Shown here piece by piece: positions 42,773-53,171 of a stretch of DNA of 64,000 nt. The notes under the pieces were generated by a model. That model ran no database searches and was not told the DNA's origin. It was given only the letters and a program-made list of their open reading frames with translations. The translations under genes were made by a program, and so were the position numbers. Numbering within the stretch: the first letter of the stretch is position 1; each line of letters opens with the position of its first letter. The stretch is from Salipiger mangrovisoli (GTDB lineage Bacteria; Pseudomonadota; Alphaproteobacteria; Rhodobacterales; Rhodobacteraceae), in contig NZ_JADFFK010000009.1 in NCBI RefSeq assembly GCF_015223355.1, positions 62,001-126,000 of the forward strand, read 5' to 3'.

Positions 42773-44521
42773 TCAGAGCGTCACATCCGGCTCGTCCTGC
42801 CCAAGGTCTCGGATCGCGATGGCGGTGTCCTGCGCCTTGGCCAGCGACCAGCGGATGCGGGTCGCATACTCCATCACGCGGCCGGATAAAACGACCTGTT
42901 GCGCCCCGCGGGGCCGAAGTCGGCCATTTTCCAGGTAAACCGAGTCTTCCAACGCCATTTCAACGCCCGGTTCGGGGCGAAACACCCAGATCTCGCCGGA
43001 CCGCAGCGCCAGCGAGACCGCCGCACCGGCCATGTCGAGCTCGGCGGTGACATCCGGATGCAGGTGAAAGCGAATCTCGTAGGGGAAACCTTGCAGCCCG
43101 CCCTTGTCGAGCCGCCGGTCGAAGGTCTTGCGGTCCTTGCCATCGAGCGCGAACAGCATGTCCTCGCCGTCCAGCACCCGCCCGTCGAGGGTCAGTTCGA
43201 GCCTGCGCGCATGGGTCAGCCCGTGGCCGCGCTTGTAGCCGTCATGCGCCGCCTCGAAGCGCCAGCCTGCCGCCTCCTGCGCCAATTCGACAGGCACGTC
43301 CCTTGGCCCCTCGACAATCAACTCGCGCTCTATGCCACCGATCCGGCGGCGCGGGCCGAGCCGCGCGCTCGAGGTGCCATCGAGGCACAGCGTGGAATGC
43401 GAGGGCGTCGCGCGCCCGGCGCGGCGCCACTCCTCGCCGAAGACATCCCCCGCGCCGCAGCCGACGATCAGCGGCCGGCGCCCGGAGGTCAGCTCGAAGG
43501 CCAGGGTCGAGGCATGGCCTCCGGCCGAGGCGCGCCCCTGCGGGGGCGGCGCGGCATCAACGATCACCGTGCTGCGCCCGCCGCTCAGCCGCGCGTAGCC
43601 CATCGCCAGGCCCTCGACCGGACGGCGGCGCACCCCGGAGGCCGCCAGCGCCTGGTCAAGCCGCCCCTCGGCACCGCGCCCGCCGCCGTGGAACCGCGCC
43701 AGTCCGCCATCTGCGTGGCGCAGCGCCCGCAACGTCGGCGCGATGCGGGTGATCGCGTTCAGATGCGCCCCGCCCGGTTCGATGTCGCCCTCTTCCAGCG
43801 CGGCCCGCGCCCAGGTCAGCAGCGTGAAAACTTCCAGCAGTTCCTCGGGGTTGCGCGTCGGCAACCCGCCCGCCACATCGATCTGCCGGTTGCACTCCTG
43901 CTCCAGCGCCTGCCGCGCTGGCTCGAGATGGCTGCGCATCCCCTCAAGCGACAGCCCTGCGTAGATCAGCCCGGTCAGCGCCTCGAAGCGCGGCAGCCCC
44001 GGCAGGGTCGCGTCGCGGCGCCTGGCCAGGAAGCGCGTCTGCGCCGCGAGCGCGCGGTAGAAGGCTGCGGAGTCCTCGGCGCTCATGCCGCGGAGCAGAA
44101 AGAGTGCGTGGTGGATCCAGCGGATCAGCCGTCGCCCGGCCAGTTCGGGCACCCAGCCCGGCCCGGTGCCGCGGCCATAGCGTGCGATCCAGCCCATGAG
44201 CCACGTCTGCGCCAGCTGCCGCGCCTCTGCATCCCCGACCGCGGCCAGGTCATCGAGCCAGCGGAACGCGTGGATCTCTTCCTGCCAGGCGCTGTCGTCA
44301 ACCTCGATGTCCCAGATCATCGCACCCTTGCCCTCGGCGAGGTAGCCGGCGAACATCAGGTTGCCGGCGCAAAGCTGTCTGCCGCGGGCAAACTGCCCGG
44401 TGGTGCGCGGTTGGGGCTGAGAGACGAAGGCCGTGGCGCTGCCCGCCCGTGCGGCGAGCCGCGAATGCACGCGGTTGAGAAACTGCGTGGCGGTGACCGA
44501 CCAGCTTGCCATATCTACCAT
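42773..44521 (-). CDS. Heparinase II/III family protein
   Basis: The 582-aa protein has an N-terminal alpha/alpha toroid region ([55 protein letters not shown]) and a C-terminal beta-sandwich with [20 protein letters not shown] and the heparinase-type [16 protein letters not shown]. There is no signal peptide, so unlike secreted polysaccharide lyases it is probably cytosolic. The natural role in alphaproteobacteria is unclear. The start at 44521 has AGGGC upstream; 44512 is possible. Heparinase-purH order is common in the family. Confidence 0.88.
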   Translation of the reverse strand: MVDMASWSVTATQFLNRVHSRLAARAGSATAFVSQPQPRTTGQFARGRQLCAGNLMFAGYLAEGKGAMIWDIEVDDSAWQEEIHAFRWLDDLAAVGDAEARQLAQTWLMGWIARYGRGTGPGWVPELAGRRLIRWIHHALFLLRGMSAEDSAAFYRALAAQTRFLARRRDATLPGLPRFEALTGLIYAGLSLEGMRSHLEPARQALEQECNRQIDVAGGLPTRNPEELLEVFTLLTWARAALEEGDIEPGGAHLNAITRIAPTLRALRHADGGLARFHGGGRGAEGRLDQALAASGVRRRPVEGLAMGYARLSGGRSTVIVDAAPPPQGRASAGGHASTLAFELTSGRRPLIVGCGAGDVFGEEWRRAGRATPSHSTLCLDGTSSARLGPRRRIGGIERELIVEGPRDVPVELAQEAAGWRFEAAHDGYKRGHGLTHARRLELTLDGRVLDGEDMLFALDGKDRKTFDRRLDKGGLQGFPYEIRFHLHPDVTAELDMAGAAVSLALRSGEIWVFRPEPGVEMALEDSVYLENGRLRPRGAQQVVLSGRVMEYATRIRWSLAKAQDTAIAIRDLGQDEPDVTL

Positions 44522-44676
44522 GCCCTGCCCTTCTGCCCGCCTCGAGGCTTTTGCCGAAAGGCTACCCCCCGCAGCGCGGCAAGTCACCGGGCAACCGGCG
44601 GAAATCGCGGAAACGCGATGCCATGCGGCGGCGGCTGCGACCTGAGGGCAACGTCCCGACGCGGTGCGCGGCGGCG

Positions 44677-45179
44677 TCAGGCCGTGCCCGGCATGCGGAT
44701 CCGCGCCATCGGGATGGCGTCGATGTACCGCCCCTCGCGGAATGCGTACCCCCGGTAGAGACCCTCGCGCTCGAACCCAGCGCGCTCGTAGAGCCGGAGG
44801 CCGCCGCATTGTCCGCGTTCACCACCAGTTCAATGCGCCCGATCGCCAGCCAGTTGTCGGCGGCATCGACGAGCGCCGCCATCAGCGCCGTGCCGATGCG
44901 CTTGCCGCGATGGTCGTCATGAACCCCCATGCCGAGGGTGCCGACATGCTGGCGCCGCCCGTCGAGACGGTGCAGCGCCGCGTTCCCGACGACGACGCCG
45001 TCCAGCTCGGCGACGATGCTCGTGAGGCCCGGCGGGGATGACTCGAGCCGCTTGCGCATCCACTCCACCGACTGGAAGGGCGTGCGCAGGGTGCCGTGGC
45101 GATAGCCCGGAAGGTTCGCCATCGCCACGAGCTGCACGCAGTCGCGCATCTCGGCGGCGCGGATGATCAGCTTGCCCAT
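44677..45179 (-). pseudogene. Frameshifted GNAT acetyltransferase, YhhY-like
   Basis: Frame one starts MGKLIIRAAEMRDCVQLVAM and runs through GKRIGTALMAALVDAADNWL and IELVVNADN, which match the E. coli YhhY/AaaT family. After AAT-GCG-GCG-GCC the family sequence continues only in another frame: RLYERAGFEREGLYRGYAFR, then the end of the family. The break is at about 44794-44803 and is explained by loss of one base from an expected ATC (Ile) codon. The restored protein would be about 167 aa. It is either a recent pseudogene or a sequence error. Confidence 0.8.
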
Positions 45180-45186
45180 GACGGAC

Positions 45187-46485
45187 TCACTCGGGCTTTT
45201 GCAGCACCGCGACGTAGAAGCCGTCCATGCCGCCGCGCTCGGGCCAGAAATCGGGACGCAGCCGCAGCCCGCCCTCCTCGGAGCGCCATTTCGGCTCGAT
45301 CCACTCCGCCTCGAGCGGCAGCACCGTAAGACCGTCGTGGCGCGCCAGCGCCTCGTCCACCTGGCACTCGCCCTCGTCCGGCAGCAGCGAGCAGGTGCAG
45401 AAGACCAGCCGCCCGCCCGGCTTCAGCAGGCCGAGTGCGTGGTCGATCATCGCCGCCTGCAACCCGATCAGTTCAGAGATGCCCTCGCCCCCCTTGGCAT
45501 GCGGCAGGTCGGGGTGGCGGCGGATGGTGCCGGTGGCGGAACAGGGCGCATCGAGCAGGATGGCGTCATAGTCGCCTTCCGCCTCCAGCGCGTCGCCCAC
45601 GACCGTCTCGGCCTTCAGCCCGGTGCGCAGCAGGTTCTCGGTGATCCGCGCCATGCGGCTCTCGGACAGGTCGAGCGCGGTAACCTTCGCCCCCGCTGCC
45701 GCCAGCTGCATGGTCTTGCCGCCCGGCGCGGCGCACATGTCGAGGACAGACAGCCCCGCCACGTCGCCCAGCAGCTTGGCGGGCATCGCCGCGGCGGCGT
45801 CCTGCACCCACCAGGCCCCCTCGTCGAAGCCCGGCAGCGCCGAGACCTGACCCTGCTCCGCCAGTCGCAGCGAGCCGGTCGGCAACAGCTCGGCCCCGAG
45901 CTTCCCGGCCCAGCCTTCGGCATCCGACGTTACGGTGATGTCGAGCGGCGCGCCGGCGGCATGGGCGATCTCCATCGCCGAGACAGCCTTGCCGCCCCAG
46001 GCCGTGGCCAGCGGCTCGCGCAGCCAGCGCGGCAGGCGCGGCGCGCGCAGCTTGGCCCATTGCTCCGGACCTTCCTCGGACAGGCGGCGCAGGATGGCGT
46101 TGACCAGGCCGGACATGGTCTTGGTCTTGCGGTCGGCCGAGATCAGGCTGACGCAGTCGTTGACCACGCCATGCGCCGCGCCGCCGGTGCAAAGCTCGAA
46201 GGTCCCCAGCCGCAGCACGTTGCGCACGAAGAGCGGCGGCGCCTTGCGCAGGCGCGACTTCAGCATCTGGTCGCAGCGCCCGAGGTTGCGCAGCACGCCG
46301 GTGGCAAGCCGCTGCGCCGCCGCGCGCTCCGCCGGATCGAGCTTGACGAAGGGTCCGCCCTGCATCGCCTCGCTGAGCAGCCGCCCCTGCCCCAGCACCT
46401 GCCCCAGCAGCGCCACCGCCGCCGCCCGTGCCGGGCTCGCAGCCCCTGCCCCGTTCGAGCTCTTTTCCGCGCCTTTGCCTGCCAT
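45187..46485 (-). CDS. rsmB: 16S rRNA C5-cytosine methyltransferase, RsmB/NOP family
   Basis: The 432-aa protein has an N-terminal NusB-like RNA-binding domain (RAAAVALLGQVLGQGRLLSE, RNVLRLGTFELCTGGAAHG) and a C-terminal Rossmann methyltransferase. The SAM motif is LDMCAAPGGKTMQLAAAGA. Two catalytic cysteines, C315 (LDAPCSATGTIRRHPD) and C365 (CTCSLLPDEGE), are present. It methylates C967-equivalent cytosine of 16S rRNA. It is 7 bp upstream of the broken acetyltransferase. Confidence 0.92.
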   Translation of the reverse strand: MAGKGAEKSSNGAGAASPARAAAVALLGQVLGQGRLLSEAMQGGPFVKLDPAERAAAQRLATGVLRNLGRCDQMLKSRLRKAPPLFVRNVLRLGTFELCTGGAAHGVVNDCVSLISADRKTKTMSGLVNAILRRLSEEGPEQWAKLRAPRLPRWLREPLATAWGGKAVSAMEIAHAAGAPLDITVTSDAEGWAGKLGAELLPTGSLRLAEQGQVSALPGFDEGAWWVQDAAAAMPAKLLGDVAGLSVLDMCAAPGGKTMQLAAAGAKVTALDLSESRMARITENLLRTGLKAETVVGDALEAEGDYDAILLDAPCSATGTIRRHPDLPHAKGGEGISELIGLQAAMIDHALGLLKPGGRLVFCTCSLLPDEGECQVDEALARHDGLTVLPLEAEWIEPKWRSEEGGLRLRPDFWPERGGMDGFYVAVLQKPE

Positions 46486-46585
46486 GGGACCACTCCGCTA
46501 CCCTGCGGGTCTTGCCCGCGCATGATCCACGGGCCTATATCAAGCGGACCCACGCAAGGAAAGCGCGCCCGAGGAGGGCAATGCC

Positions 46586-46789
46586 ATGAGCGAAGAGACA
46601 CGCCCCGAGATTTCCGCCGATCTTCCCCCCGCCGCCCAGCGGGCGCTGGCCGAAGCCGCGGAGCGCCGCAGGGCCGCCGAGGCTGCGCTGGCGGCGGATC
46701 CCCGCGCCAAGGAATACGGCGGCCGCGACGGGCTCGATCCGGCGCGCTACGGCGACTGGGAGAAGAAAGGCATCGCGATCGATTTCTGA
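46586..46789 (+). CDS. DUF1674 protein, SDHAF4-like
   Basis: The 67-aa protein ends in EYGGRDGLDPARYGDWEKKG plus IAIDF. This is the conserved C-terminal block of DUF1674, the bacterial counterpart of mitochondrial succinate dehydrogenase assembly factor 4, which helps flavinylated SdhA mature. The N-terminal half is an Ala/Glu-rich helix. A GAGGAGGGC site lies before the ATG. It is divergent from rsmB, the usual alphaproteobacterial position. Confidence 0.88.
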   Translation: MSEETRPEISADLPPAAQRALAEAAERRRAAEAALAADPRAKEYGGRDGLDPARYGDWEKKGIAIDF

Positions 46790-46831
46790 GCGCGACGACA
46801 CGCTGACGCGCGAGAGGACCCGCCGGGTCCC

Positions 46832-47728
46832 TCAGCGCCGGCGCTCGACCGCGACGCCGAGCAGGGTTCCCGCGACGATCAGCGCCGCGCCAACCATCGA
46901 CACCGCGGTGATCGGCTCCGACAGGAGCAACCAGGCCAGCGCGACGCCGAACAGCGGCTCTGTCCCCATGAGAAAGCCGACCCGAGTCGGGCTGCTGCGC
47001 CGCACCGCCGCGTTCTGCACGTAGAAGGCCCCGATGGTGCAGAAGAGCGACAGGAAGGCTACCGCCGCCCAGCCGCCGGGACCTGCCTGAACGAAGAGCG
47101 CTCCGGCTCCGGACTGCGTCAGGATCAACGCCATGGCCAGAGCGGCCACGGTGAGCGCCTGAACGGCGGTGAGCGCGACCGAGGAGAGCCGGCTGCCCTC
47201 CATCAGGCGCTTGGTCGCCACCACCATCACCGCCCGCAGCCCCGCTGCCGCGAGGACCAGCAGGTCTCCGGCTCCGAGCGCCGTCATGCCGCCCGACAGC
47301 ACGAGGACGCCAAGCACCGCGACCGCAGCGCCCGCGATCACCCCCGCCGGGGGCAGCCTGCGCTGAAGCCCGAACTCGAGGAAGGGCGTGAAGATCGTGC
47401 ACAGCGAGATGATCAGGGCGGTGTTCGTCGCCGTGGTCAGCGCGACGCCCCGGGTTTCGGCCAGGAAAATCGCGCCGAGGATGGCGCCGAGCAGCACGCC
47501 CGCCCGGAGGTCCCTGCCGCTGGCCGCGCGCAGCTCGCGCCCCGCCACCGTGCCCATCACCGCCGCCGTCAGCGCGAAGCGGTAGAAGATCAGCAAGAGC
47601 ACCGGCATATGCGCCAGCGCACCCTTGGCGACGGGGTAGCTCGCCCCCCAGACCAGCGCCACGCCGAGCACGGCGAGATCCGCCCAGAGCGTCGTCCGCC
47701 GTGCGATGAAATTGTCCGATGCAGCCAT
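46832..47728 (-). CDS. EamA/DMT-family transporter
   Basis: The 298-aa protein has ten predicted helices in two EamA repeats (LAVLGVALVWGASYPVAKGA and GAGDLLVLAAAGLRAVMVV). The family features are WGASYPVAK in TM1 and TEPLFGVALAWLLLSEPITA near the end. Such drug/metabolite carriers export amino acids, purines or other metabolites; the substrate is unknown. The ATG at 47728 has AGGGGCGAG. It follows the AraC gene by about 78 bp on the same strand, a regulator-exporter pair. Confidence 0.88.
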   Translation of the reverse strand: MAASDNFIARRTTLWADLAVLGVALVWGASYPVAKGALAHMPVLLLIFYRFALTAAVMGTVAGRELRAASGRDLRAGVLLGAILGAIFLAETRGVALTTATNTALIISLCTIFTPFLEFGLQRRLPPAGVIAGAAVAVLGVLVLSGGMTALGAGDLLVLAAAGLRAVMVVATKRLMEGSRLSSVALTAVQALTVAALAMALILTQSGAGALFVQAGPGGWAAVAFLSLFCTIGAFYVQNAAVRRSSPTRVGFLMGTEPLFGVALAWLLLSEPITAVSMVGAALIVAGTLLGVAVERRR

Positions 47729-47806
47729 GCTCGCCCCTGCCGTTCCGTTTCGGTCAGGCTGCGGTAGGCCATCCGGCACGGCGCGATATAGAACGAAAAC
47801 GCGGTG

Positions 47807-48631
47807 TCAGCCGCGGGCGTAGGCGCGCGGGGTGGTGCCGACGATCGCGCGGAAATGCCGCCCCATGTGGCTCTGGTCGGCAAATCCCGCCTGCGCCGCC
47901 GCCTCGGCCGGGGCAAGACCCGCGCGCAGCAGACGTTTCACTAGACGCACTTTCTGCTGGAGGTGCCAGGCGTGCGGCGGCAGGCCGGTGGCGCGCCGGA
48001 ACGCCTCGATGGTCTGGCGGCGCCGCAGCCCGGTGACACGGCAGAGATCGTCGAGCGAGACATCCTCCTCGACGCGATCGCCGAGGTAGTCGACCGCCTC
48101 GGCGATCCGCCCATTGTCCGGGCCCCGGTTGGCGGAGACCTGCGGCGCAAGCTCCCCCAGCAGCGCCCCGAGCAGCCGGTCGAGCGCCACATCGCGCGCC
48201 AGCCGATGCTCCGACGCATGCAGCACTTCGTGCAACGCGGCAATCTTTTGCGCGAGACCCGGCCGCGCGTGGAAGGCCGCGCCGAAATCCAGCGTTCCGG
48301 TCAATGCGCGGCCGCCGAGGTCCTCCAGCAGGGCGCGCATCGCGGCTTCGGGGATGTAGAGCATCCGCTGCCGCCAGCCGGCCTCGCTGCCGGCGCCGCC
48401 GTGGTGGATGTCGCCCGGTCGCATGGTGACCACCGAGCCGCGCGGCACCCGGTTCATCTCGCCCCGGCACCAGACCGAATGCACGCCGCCGTCTATCACG
48501 CCGATGAGGTATTCCTCATGGGCGTGGGGCTTGAAGGTCTGCGTCCGGTACCGTGCCGAAAGGGTCTCGATCCCGTGGAGCTCCGGGCGGGAGCGCATCG
48601 AAACCTCGTCCCGCGGGGACTTCAGCGCCAT
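47807..48631 (-). CDS. AraC-family transcriptional regulator with cupin sensor
   Basis: The roughly 274-aa protein has an N-terminal AraC-binding cupin ([34 protein letters not shown]) and a C-terminal double helix-turn-helix ([50 protein letters not shown]). It probably senses a small ligand and controls the downstream EamA exporter. The start is uncertain: ATG 48631 was chosen, a GTG lies 9 nt upstream, and an ATG at 48598 has an AGG-type site. dapB starts beyond it on the same strand. Confidence 0.88.
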   Translation of the reverse strand: MALKSPRDEVSMRSRPELHGIETLSARYRTQTFKPHAHEEYLIGVIDGGVHSVWCRGEMNRVPRGSVVTMRPGDIHHGGAGSEAGWRQRMLYIPEAAMRALLEDLGGRALTGTLDFGAAFHARPGLAQKIAALHEVLHASEHRLARDVALDRLLGALLGELAPQVSANRGPDNGRIAEAVDYLGDRVEEDVSLDDLCRVTGLRRRQTIEAFRRATGLPPHAWHLQQKVRLVKRLLRAGLAPAEAAAQAGFADQSHMGRHFRAIVGTTPRAYARG

Positions 48632-48669
48632 GGTCTTCACACCACGCCCGGCGCAGGGCGACCCCGCGA

Positions 48670-49485
48670 TCAGTCCCCGAGGCCCAGAACGTCGAGCATG
48701 TCATACTCGCCCGGTGCCTTGTCCTGCCCCCAGATCGCGGCCTTCAGCGCGCCGCGGGCGAAGAGCGCGCGGTCCGAGGCGATGTGCTTGAGCGTGATGC
48801 GTTCGCCCGCCGTGGCGAAGATCACCTCGTGCTCGCCCACCACGTCGCCGCCGCGCAGCGCGGCAAAGCCGATGGCACCGCGCTCGCGCGCGCCGGTGAT
48901 GCCGTCGCGGCCGCGGTCCGAGGCTTCCGACAGGCTCACGCCGCGGCCCTCGGCCGCCGCTTCCCCCAGCATCAGCGCGGTGCCCGAGGGGGCATCGACC
49001 TTGCGGTTGTGGTGCATCTCGACGATCTCGATGTCCCAATCCTCGTCGAGCGCGGCGGCCACCTGCTTGGTCAGCTTGGTCAGCAGGTTGACGCCGAGGC
49101 TCATGTTGCCGGCGCGCACGATCACCGCGTGGCGGGCGGCGGCGCGGATCTTCTGCAGATCGCTCTCTTCGAGCCCGGTGGTGCCGATCACGTGCACCGC
49201 ACGGGCCTGAGCCGCCAGCTCGGCGAACTGCACGGTTGCCGCGGGGGTGGTGAAATCGAGCACGGCCTGCGCCTTGGCGAAAGTCTCCAGCGCGTCATCG
49301 CTGACGGTGAGCCCGAGCTCGGTGCCGCCCATGCAGGTGCCAAGGTCACGGCCGACCCAGTCGTTGCCGCTGCGTGCGACCACACCGACCAGTTTCACCT
49401 TGTCGCTGGCCAGCACCGCGCGCACCAGCATCTGGCCCATCCGTCCCGACACGCCCGTGACGACAACACCCGGCAGTTCCGACAT
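48670..49485 (-). CDS. dapB: 4-hydroxy-tetrahydrodipicolinate reductase
   Basis: The 271-aa protein has the dinucleotide-binding motif [18 protein letters not shown] (GxxGxxG) and the catalytic/substrate segment [20 protein letters not shown]. It reduces the DapA product with NAD(P)H in lysine and DAP synthesis. Length is canonical. It is divergent from rbfA across 156 bp. Confidence 0.97.
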   Translation of the reverse strand: MSELPGVVVTGVSGRMGQMLVRAVLASDKVKLVGVVARSGNDWVGRDLGTCMGGTELGLTVSDDALETFAKAQAVLDFTTPAATVQFAELAAQARAVHVIGTTGLEESDLQKIRAAARHAVIVRAGNMSLGVNLLTKLTKQVAAALDEDWDIEIVEMHHNRKVDAPSGTALMLGEAAAEGRGVSLSEASDRGRDGITGARERGAIGFAALRGGDVVGEHEVIFATAGERITLKHIASDRALFARGALKAAIWGQDKAPGEYDMLDVLGLGD

Positions 49486-49641
49486 TTCGCTCTCCGATCT
49501 TTAGCTTCCCGCAGGGCATACTCCGGCGGCGGCGTGATGGCAAAGGCGATGTCGGCGCCGCGCTGCCCGAACCGCCCAAAGCCATCGACGCTATGCGTTC
49601 GCGTTCTTGGCAAACCCCTGCAACGCGCCTATGTCTGCGCC

Positions 49642-50064
49642 ATGGCAAAGAACAGATTCCACGAGGGCTCCGGCCCCAGCCAGAGACAGCTTCGTGTCGG
49701 CGAACTCATTCGCCGCACGCTGGCGGACGTGCTCAATCGCGGCGATGTGCACGACCCCGAGCTGAACCGGCTCTCGATCACCGTCGGCGAGGTCCGGGTC
49801 TCGCCCGATCTCAAGGTCGCAACCGCCTACGTGGTGCCGCTCGGCGGCAAGCAGGAAGGCAACATGTTCGAGCTGCTCGAGCGCAACAAGGCCGAGCTGC
49901 GCCGCGCGGTCTCGAAGGAGCTGACGCTGAAATACGCGCCGGACCTGCGCTTCCGCCTCGACGAGACCTTCGACCGGCTCGACGAGACCCGCCGCCTGTT
50001 CTCGCAGGAGTCGGTGCGCCGCGACATCGAGGGGCAGGACCCGGACGAGGACGACGACGCGTGA
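49642..50064 (+). CDS. rbfA: 30S ribosome-binding factor A
   Basis: The 140-aa protein starts [20 protein letters not shown]. The KH-like core is [20 protein letters not shown] and [20 protein letters not shown]. The late block is [20 protein letters not shown], then [10 protein letters not shown]. It helps mature the 5' end of 16S rRNA. The C-terminus is acidic ([10 protein letters not shown]). Its stop overlaps the next gene (GTGA). Confidence 0.96.
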   Translation: MAKNRFHEGSGPSQRQLRVGELIRRTLADVLNRGDVHDPELNRLSITVGEVRVSPDLKVATAYVVPLGGKQEGNMFELLERNKAELRRAVSKELTLKYAPDLRFRLDETFDRLDETRRLFSQESVRRDIEGQDPDEDDDA

Positions 50065-50822
50065 CACTTCGCGCCGCCCTCACGACGCTGGCGCTTGCGG
50101 CGGCGGCGCTCTTGCCGTCGATGATCCCCACGCAGGCCGGCGCGGTCAGCTGCGAGGCCGCCAGCCACGAGGGCCGGCGCTACACGCTCTGCACGGTCAG
50201 TGCCGACGAGGATCTGCGCACCTTCCTGCGCGCGCCCGACGGCACCGTCTGGGGGCATTTCTCGACGCTCGACGCGGCGCTGCGCGAAAAAGGCGAAACG
50301 CTGGCCTTCGCGATGAACGCCGGCATGTACCACGAGGACCGCGCCCCGGTCGGCCACTACGTCGAGAACGGGCAGGAGGAGATGCGCGTCATCTCCAGCC
50401 CCGGACCGGGCAACTTCGGGATGCTTCCCAATGGCGTGCTCTGCATCGGCGAGGGCACCGCGCAGGTCTTCGAGACCCGTGATTTTCTCACCCGCAAGCC
50501 GGACTGCCGCTATGCCACGCAATCGGGGCCGATGCTGGTGATCGACGGCGAGCTGCACCCGCGTTTCCTGCCCGACAGCACCTCGCGCTACATCCGCAAC
50601 GGGGTCGGCACCTCTGCCGACGGCAAGACGCTGATTTTCGCCATCTCCGAGGAGCCGGTCAGCTTCTACGAGTTTGGCACGCTGTTCCGCGACGGGCTGA
50701 AGATGCCCAACGCGCTGTTCTTCGACGGCAATGTCTCGCGGCTTTTCGCGCCGCAGATCGGCCGGGCCGACATCGGCCGGACGCTGGGTCCGCTCATCGG
50801 CGTGGTGGTGCCCGCCGAGTGA
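50061..50822 (+). CDS. Secreted phosphodiester glycosidase (NAGPA/DUF2233) protein
   Basis: The 253-aa protein uses a GTG overlapping the rbfA stop by 4 bp, implying coupling. The signal peptide [20 protein letters not shown] is followed by the NAGPA domain: [71 protein letters not shown] and [13 protein letters not shown]. Family members cleave phosphodiester-linked sugars. The bacterial substrate, perhaps a cell-envelope glycan, is unknown. Two Cys pairs could form disulphides in the periplasm. Confidence 0.88.
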   Translation: MTLRAALTTLALAAAALLPSMIPTQAGAVSCEAASHEGRRYTLCTVSADEDLRTFLRAPDGTVWGHFSTLDAALREKGETLAFAMNAGMYHEDRAPVGHYVENGQEEMRVISSPGPGNFGMLPNGVLCIGEGTAQVFETRDFLTRKPDCRYATQSGPMLVIDGELHPRFLPDSTSRYIRNGVGTSADGKTLIFAISEEPVSFYEFGTLFRDGLKMPNALFFDGNVSRLFAPQIGRADIGRTLGPLIGVVVPAE

Positions 50823-50931
50823 GCCGCGCCACCGCGGCCCTCGCCAGAGACGGGGCCGGGGCCGTCGCGGAACCTTGCCTTGCCGCGCCCCGCGGCCTAC
50901 CCAATCTTTCAGGACCAACACCGGAGGCGAC

Positions 50932-52305
50932 ATGACCCGCACAGAGCGCAACGACCCGGCGGCGAAGGACTTGCAGAGCCTGACCGCGCAGCTGCTCGAA
51001 GCCGCGCGCAAGGCAGGTGCCGACGCGGCGGATGCGCTGGCGATCGACGGCACGTCGCTCAGCATCGACGTGCGCGGCGGCGCGCTCGAGCAGGCCGAAC
51101 GCTCCGAGGGCACCGACATCGGCCTGCGGGTCCTGGTCGGCACCCGCAGCGCGGTGGTCTCGACCTCGGATGTGAAGCCCGAAACGCTGACCGCCATGGC
51201 AGAACGCGCCGTGGCCATGGCCCGCGAGGCGCCCGAGGATCCCTATGCCGGTCTTGCCGGACCCGAGCAGCTGGCGCGGGACTGGGACCTTGCCGCGTTG
51301 GAGCTGGCCGATCCCTCGGCCGACCCTGCTCCCGATGCGCTGCAACGCGACGCGCTGGACGCCGAGGCGGCCGCGCTGGCGGTCGAGGGGGTCACCCAGG
51401 TGCAGTCGGCCTCGGCCTCCTATGACGCGCAGCGGATCTTTCTCGCCGCCAGCAACGGCTTCGCCGGTGGCTACGCGCGCACCGCGCGCTCGACCTCCTG
51501 CGTTGCCATCGCCGGCACCGGGCTCGGAATGGAACGCGACTATGACGGTGACAGCCGCACCTTCCAGTCCGACCTGCGCAGCCCTGCCGAGATCGGCCAC
51601 CGCGCCGCGACCCGCGCGCTCGAACGTCTGAACCCGCGCAAGCCCAAGACCGGCGCCTACCCTGTGCTCTTCGACGAGCGCATCGCCTCGTCGCTGATCG
51701 GCCATCTGGTCGCCGCCGCCAATGGCGCGGCGGTGGCGCGCGGCGGATCGTGGCTGCGCGACGCGCTCGGCGCGCCGGTGTTGCCGGATGGCATCTCGCT
51801 GATCGAGGACCCTTTGCGCCCGCGCATCTCGGGCTCGCGCCCCTTCGACGCCGAGGGCCTGCCGACCCGGCGCCGCGCGCTGATCGAGGACGGCGTGCTG
51901 ACCGGCTGGACGCTCGACCTCGCAACCGCCCGCAAGCTTGGACTGGCGCCGACCGGCAACGCCGCGCGCGGCACCTCCGCCGGACCCTCTCCGACCGCCT
52001 GGAACCTCGCGCTGACGCAGGGCGAGAAATCGCCCGCGGAACTCATCGCGGAGATGGGCCGCGGGCTGGTGGTCACCTCGATGATCGGCGCGACGATCAA
52101 CCCCAACACCGGTGACTACTCGCGCGGCGCGGCCGGATGGTGGGTCGAGAACGGCGAGATCGCCTACCCGGTCTCGGGTGTCACGATCGCTGGCAACCTG
52201 CGGCAGATGCTGCGCGCCATGGTGCCGTCGAACGACGCCCGCCCGTGGCTGTCGCGCGTGGTGCCTTCGCTGCTGGTCGAGGGGCTGACGCTTGCCGGAG
52301 AGTGA
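50932..52305 (+). CDS. pmbA: TldD/PmbA family metalloprotease-like protein
   Basis: The 457-aa protein starts MTRTERNDPAAKDLQSLTAQ after CGGAGGCG. Typical blocks are ADALAIDGTSLSIDVRGGAL, NPRKPKTGAYPVLFDERIAS, SWLRDALGAPVLP and NTGDYSRGAAGWWVENGEIA, then YPVSGVTIAGNL. PmbA (TldE) pairs with TldD to degrade peptides such as CcdA and process microcin B17. PmbA itself lacks the HExxxH zinc site, consistent with this sequence. tldD is not in the window. Confidence 0.93.
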   Translation: MTRTERNDPAAKDLQSLTAQLLEAARKAGADAADALAIDGTSLSIDVRGGALEQAERSEGTDIGLRVLVGTRSAVVSTSDVKPETLTAMAERAVAMAREAPEDPYAGLAGPEQLARDWDLAALELADPSADPAPDALQRDALDAEAAALAVEGVTQVQSASASYDAQRIFLAASNGFAGGYARTARSTSCVAIAGTGLGMERDYDGDSRTFQSDLRSPAEIGHRAATRALERLNPRKPKTGAYPVLFDERIASSLIGHLVAAANGAAVARGGSWLRDALGAPVLPDGISLIEDPLRPRISGSRPFDAEGLPTRRRALIEDGVLTGWTLDLATARKLGLAPTGNAARGTSAGPSPTAWNLALTQGEKSPAELIAEMGRGLVVTSMIGATINPNTGDYSRGAAGWWVENGEIAYPVSGVTIAGNLRQMLRAMVPSNDARPWLSRVVPSLLVEGLTLAGE

Positions 52306-53074
52306 CCGCGCGCTGCTTGAGCATGCGGCGCGCGAGGCGGGCGCGGTGGCGCTCTCCTTTGCGGGCGGCGGCCTCGACGTGCGCTACAAGGCGGCTGACG
52401 GCAGCCCGGTGACCGCGGCGGACCTGGCCGTCAACGCGCGGCTCGAAGCGCTTCTGCGCGGCGCGCGGGCGGACTACGGCTGGCTCTCGGAGGAAAGCGT
52501 CGACAGTGACACGCGGCGCGCGGCCGAGAAGGTGTTCATCATCGATCCGATCGACGGCACGCGCTCGTTCATCGCCGGCGAGGACACCTGGGCGCATTCG
52601 CTCGCCGTGGCCGAGAACGGCGTGGTCACCGCCGCCGCCGTCTACCTGCCGAAGCGCGACCTGCTATACAGTGCCGCCTTGGGACAGGGAGCCGTGCTCA
52701 ACGGCGTGCCGATCCGTGCCACCGCGACACCCACGCTGGAAGAGGCCGAGGTGCTGGCCCCGCGCCCGGTGGTCGATGCGCCCTATTGGCGCGTGCCGCT
52801 GCCGCCGATCCGCCGCGCGCACCGGCCCTCGCTCGCCTACCGGCTCGGGCTGGTCGCCGAGGGGCGCTTCGACGCCATGCTGACCTTCCGCCCGACCTGG
52901 GAGTGGGACATCGCCGCGGGCACGCTGCTGCTGCAAGAGGCCGGCGCAACGGTCACCGACCGGCTCGGGCGGCCGCTGCGTTTCAACGCGCGACATCCGC
53001 AGCACCCCGGTGTCGTCGCCGCGAACCCGGCGCTGCACCGCGACATCATGGGGCGTCTGACGCTTGCCCCCTGA
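52292..53074 (+). CDS. cysQ: Inositol monophosphatase-family 3'(2'),5'-bisphosphate nucleotidase
   Basis: The 260-aa protein has a TTG start inside the pmbA end (14-bp overlap). Metal-site motifs are E67-E68 (YGWLSEESVD), D85-P-I-D88-G-T (VFIIDPIDGTRSFI) and WEWDIAAGTLLLQEAGA. It is probably the PAP phosphatase of sulfate assimilation. A generic inositol-phosphatase role cannot be ruled out. The order cysQ, DUF4170, waaA, lpxK is a familiar Rhodobacteraceae neighbourhood. Confidence 0.9.
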   Translation: MPESDRALLEHAAREAGAVALSFAGGGLDVRYKAADGSPVTAADLAVNARLEALLRGARADYGWLSEESVDSDTRRAAEKVFIIDPIDGTRSFIAGEDTWAHSLAVAENGVVTAAAVYLPKRDLLYSAALGQGAVLNGVPIRATATPTLEEAEVLAPRPVVDAPYWRVPLPPIRRAHRPSLAYRLGLVAEGRFDAMLTFRPTWEWDIAAGTLLLQEAGATVTDRLGRPLRFNARHPQHPGVVAANPALHRDIMGRLTLAP

Positions 53075-53114
53075 GACGTGAACGGGTCGCGTAACGCTGA
53101 CCCGCGGTAGAATC

Positions 53115-53142
53115 TTGACGCTGCGGGTGCAGAAAGTAGGTT
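53115..53142 (+). promoter_or_regulatory. Promoter of the DUF4170-waaA-lpxK operon
   Basis: TTGACG (53115-53120), a 16-bp spacer and TAGGTT (53137-53142) lie about 30 nt before the DUF4170 start codon, which has its own AAAGGA site. Confidence 0.55.
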
Positions 53143-53171
53143 GCCCGCGTCTGTACGGGAAAGGACCCCCC

